Shown here: piece by piece, positions 5,962 through 7,083 of the stretch
How positions within the stretch are numbered: the stretch's first letter is position 1
How the letters are laid out: each line of letters begins with the position of its first letter
Notes under the pieces: model-generated
Told to the model about the DNA's origin: nothing
What the model saw: the letters and a program-made list of their open reading frames with translations, nothing else
Database searches by the model: none
Made by a program: the position numbers and the translations under genes
DNA from: an uncultured Desulfobacterales bacterium
GTDB taxonomy: Bacteria; Desulfobacterota; Desulfobacteria; Desulfobacterales; G020354645
NCBI GenBank assembly: GCA_947259865.1
Contig: CAMYNZ010000278.1
Location: 4,220-11,302, forward strand
DNA: 7,083 nucleotides
Direction: 5' to 3'

Positions 5962-5991
5962 GAAACCCCTTCCCTAAAGGGAGGGGGTTTC
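5962..5991 (+). other. Strong 13-bp stem-loop between the ppsA- and ppsB-like genes
   Basis: Bases 5962-5974 (GAAACCCCTTCCC) pair with 5979-5991 around a TAAA loop, with one G-U pair, and weaker pairs can extend it outward. No T tract follows on either strand, so it is not a standard intrinsic terminator. It could be a processing or mRNA-stabilising element, or a partial terminator that sets the ratio of the two subunits, or a genome-wide dispersed repeat. Confidence 0.75.
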
Positions 5992-6006
5992 GGGTGGATG
6001 GGTATT

Positions 6007-6014
6007 GAAAGAGG
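6007..6014 (+). promoter_or_regulatory. Ribosome binding site of the ppsB-like gene
   Basis: GAAAGAGG lies five bases before the ATG at 6020 and 16 bases after the stem-loop. It supports the start MDYILDFEKLDKNS, which gives the usual short lead into the GGKNASLGEM motif. Confidence 0.6.
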
Positions 6015-6019
6015 CAGAC

Positions 6020-7083
6020 ATGGACTATATCCTGGATTTTGAAAAACTGGATAAAAATTCAATTCCCATCGTCGGTGGGAAAAATGCCAGTCTGGGTGAG
6101 ATGATCAAAACTGATATTCGGGTTCCGCCCGGATTTGCCGTAACCACCGATAGCTATTTATTATTTATTACCGAAGCCGGAATCAAAGATAAGATTTTAG
6201 ATATCGTCTCGGATTTAAGTCCCGATGACGTGGCGGCTCTCAACCAGGCCAGTGCCGACGTGCAGGAATTGATCAAAAACACGGCGATACCCGAGGCTGT
6301 GAAAAAGGCCATTACGGACGGGTATGCCCGATTGTGTGAAAAATGCGCCGTTGAATCTGTTCCCGTGGCGGTTCGTTCCAGTGCCACCGCTGAAGATCTG
6401 CCAACCGCCAGCTTTGCAGGCCAGCAGGATACCTACCTCTGGATCCAGGGAGCCAATCAGGTTATCACCAAGGTTCAAGATTGCTGGGCCAGTTTGTATA
6501 CTCCCCGGGCTATCGCCTACCGCAACAAAAACGATTTCCCCCATGAAAAAGTACTCATCAGTGTTGGGGTGCAGAAAATGGTCAACTCAAAAGCAGCCGG
6601 TGTAATGTTTACGATTAACCCGACTAATGGAGATATATCCAAAGTGGTCATCGAGGGCAGCTGGGGACTGGGGGAAACCGTGGTTTCCGGATCCGTCAAT
6701 CCGGATAAATTTGTGGTTGATAAGGTGATGCTGGAAATTAATGAAAGGACCATATCCACCAAACACATAGAATGTGTTTACGATCTGGACAAAGGGGAAA
6801 CGGTCGACGCGGATGTGGCTGATGAGAGACAGTGCACCTGCTGTCTGGCGGATGATGAAATAAAAGCACTGGTAAAAGCCGCTAAAAATATCGAAAACCA
6901 CTATGACCGGCCAATGGATATTGAATGGGCTATTGATAAAGATATCTCTTTTCCGGAAAACATGTTTATTGTCCAGGCGCGCCCCGAAACCGTATGGAGC
7001 CAGCAAAGGACGAAATCGGTCATCGGCGGCAAAACCGGTCGTCAGCTTTTGATGGAACAGGCCATGAAACGTATCAAAATTCC
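6020..7083 (+). CDS. ppsB: Phenylphosphate synthase-like subunit B (PPDK ATP-binding domain), partial
   Basis: The first 354 codons are in the window; the end lies beyond it. The protein is a PPDK/PEP-synthase N-terminal ATP-grasp domain with all landmarks: GGKNASLGEM (19-28), VPPGFAVT, VAVRSSATAEDLP (116-128) followed by SFAGQQDTYL, AAGVMFTINP (192-201), EGSWGLGETVVSG (212-224), MDIEWAID (299-306) and VQARPETV (318-325). It should transfer the beta-phosphoryl of ATP to the histidine of the upstream subunit, releasing AMP and phosphate. PEP synthases end this domain near QARPE and continue into the mobile domain. Here the next 30 residues do not yet resemble that domain, and the upstream gene already supplies it, so a stand-alone subunit of about 40 kDa is expected. 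A longer fusion cannot be excluded. The 132-base gap to the ppsA-like gene contains two RNA structures. Confidence 0.78.
   Translation, partial: MDYILDFEKLDKNSIPIVGGKNASLGEMIKTDIRVPPGFAVTTDSYLLFITEAGIKDKILDIVSDLSPDDVAALNQASADVQELIKNTAIPEAVKKAITDGYARLCEKCAVESVPVAVRSSATAEDLPTASFAGQQDTYLWIQGANQVITKVQDCWASLYTPRAIAYRNKNDFPHEKVLISVGVQKMVNSKAAGVMFTINPTNGDISKVVIEGSWGLGETVVSGSVNPDKFVVDKVMLEINERTISTKHIECVYDLDKGETVDADVADERQCTCCLADDEIKALVKAAKNIENHYDRPMDIEWAIDKDISFPENMFIVQARPETVWSQQRTKSVIGGKTGRQLLMEQAMKRIKI

Noticed and set aside
5962..5991. Intrinsic terminator between the ppsA- and ppsB-like genes
   Set aside because: The stem is strong, but no T tract follows on either strand, so it is reported as a stem-loop of unknown role.

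Overview
The window holds seven protein genes: five on the minus strand in the left half and two on the plus strand in the right half. GC content looks intermediate. The gene types (a split PEP-synthase-like pair, a REP-associated tyrosine transposase with a C-terminal helix-turn-helix, and an acyltransferase-3 protein) suggest a free-living anaerobic Gram-negative bacterium. A sulfate-reducing or syntrophic Desulfobacterota member is my best guess. This is inference, because no rRNA or taxonomic marker is present.

Left part (1-1701): the 5' part of a membrane acyltransferase gene runs off the left edge. Just upstream of its ribosome binding site sits a RAYT-type HUH transposase gene flanked by REP-like repeats. 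A 52-bp inverted repeat (51 of 52 matching) brackets the gene. Its right copy contains the last five codons and stop of the same transposase gene, so it looks like the remnant tail of a second, oppositely oriented copy. A third copy of the short repeat lies between them.

Middle part (1733-3706): a Nudix hydrolase of the ADP-ribose pyrophosphatase type overlaps a 72-residue single-span membrane protein by four bases (ATGA). Upstream is an approximately 190-bp unit bounded by perfect 19-bp inverted repeats. It contains a good candidate sigma-70 promoter for the Nudix operon. A LysR-type regulator lies beyond it.

Right part (3707-7083): the LysR gene is divergent from a two-gene set that looks like phenylphosphate synthase subunits. 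The first gene (619 residues) has a large N-terminal domain and a C-terminal phosphohistidine domain. The second, cut by the right edge, is a stand-alone PPDK/PEP-synthase-type ATP-binding domain. Neither visible protein carries the PEP/pyruvate barrel of a true PEP synthase, so phosphorylation of another acceptor, with phenol as the best precedent, is more likely. The intergenic region holds two perfect dyads, one fitting the LysR T-N11-A rule, just upstream of a well-spaced promoter. A strong 13-bp stem-loop lies between the two genes. The likely unit is a LysR-controlled two-component phosphotransferase of anaerobic aromatic metabolism. The remaining genes show no evident pathway link to it.
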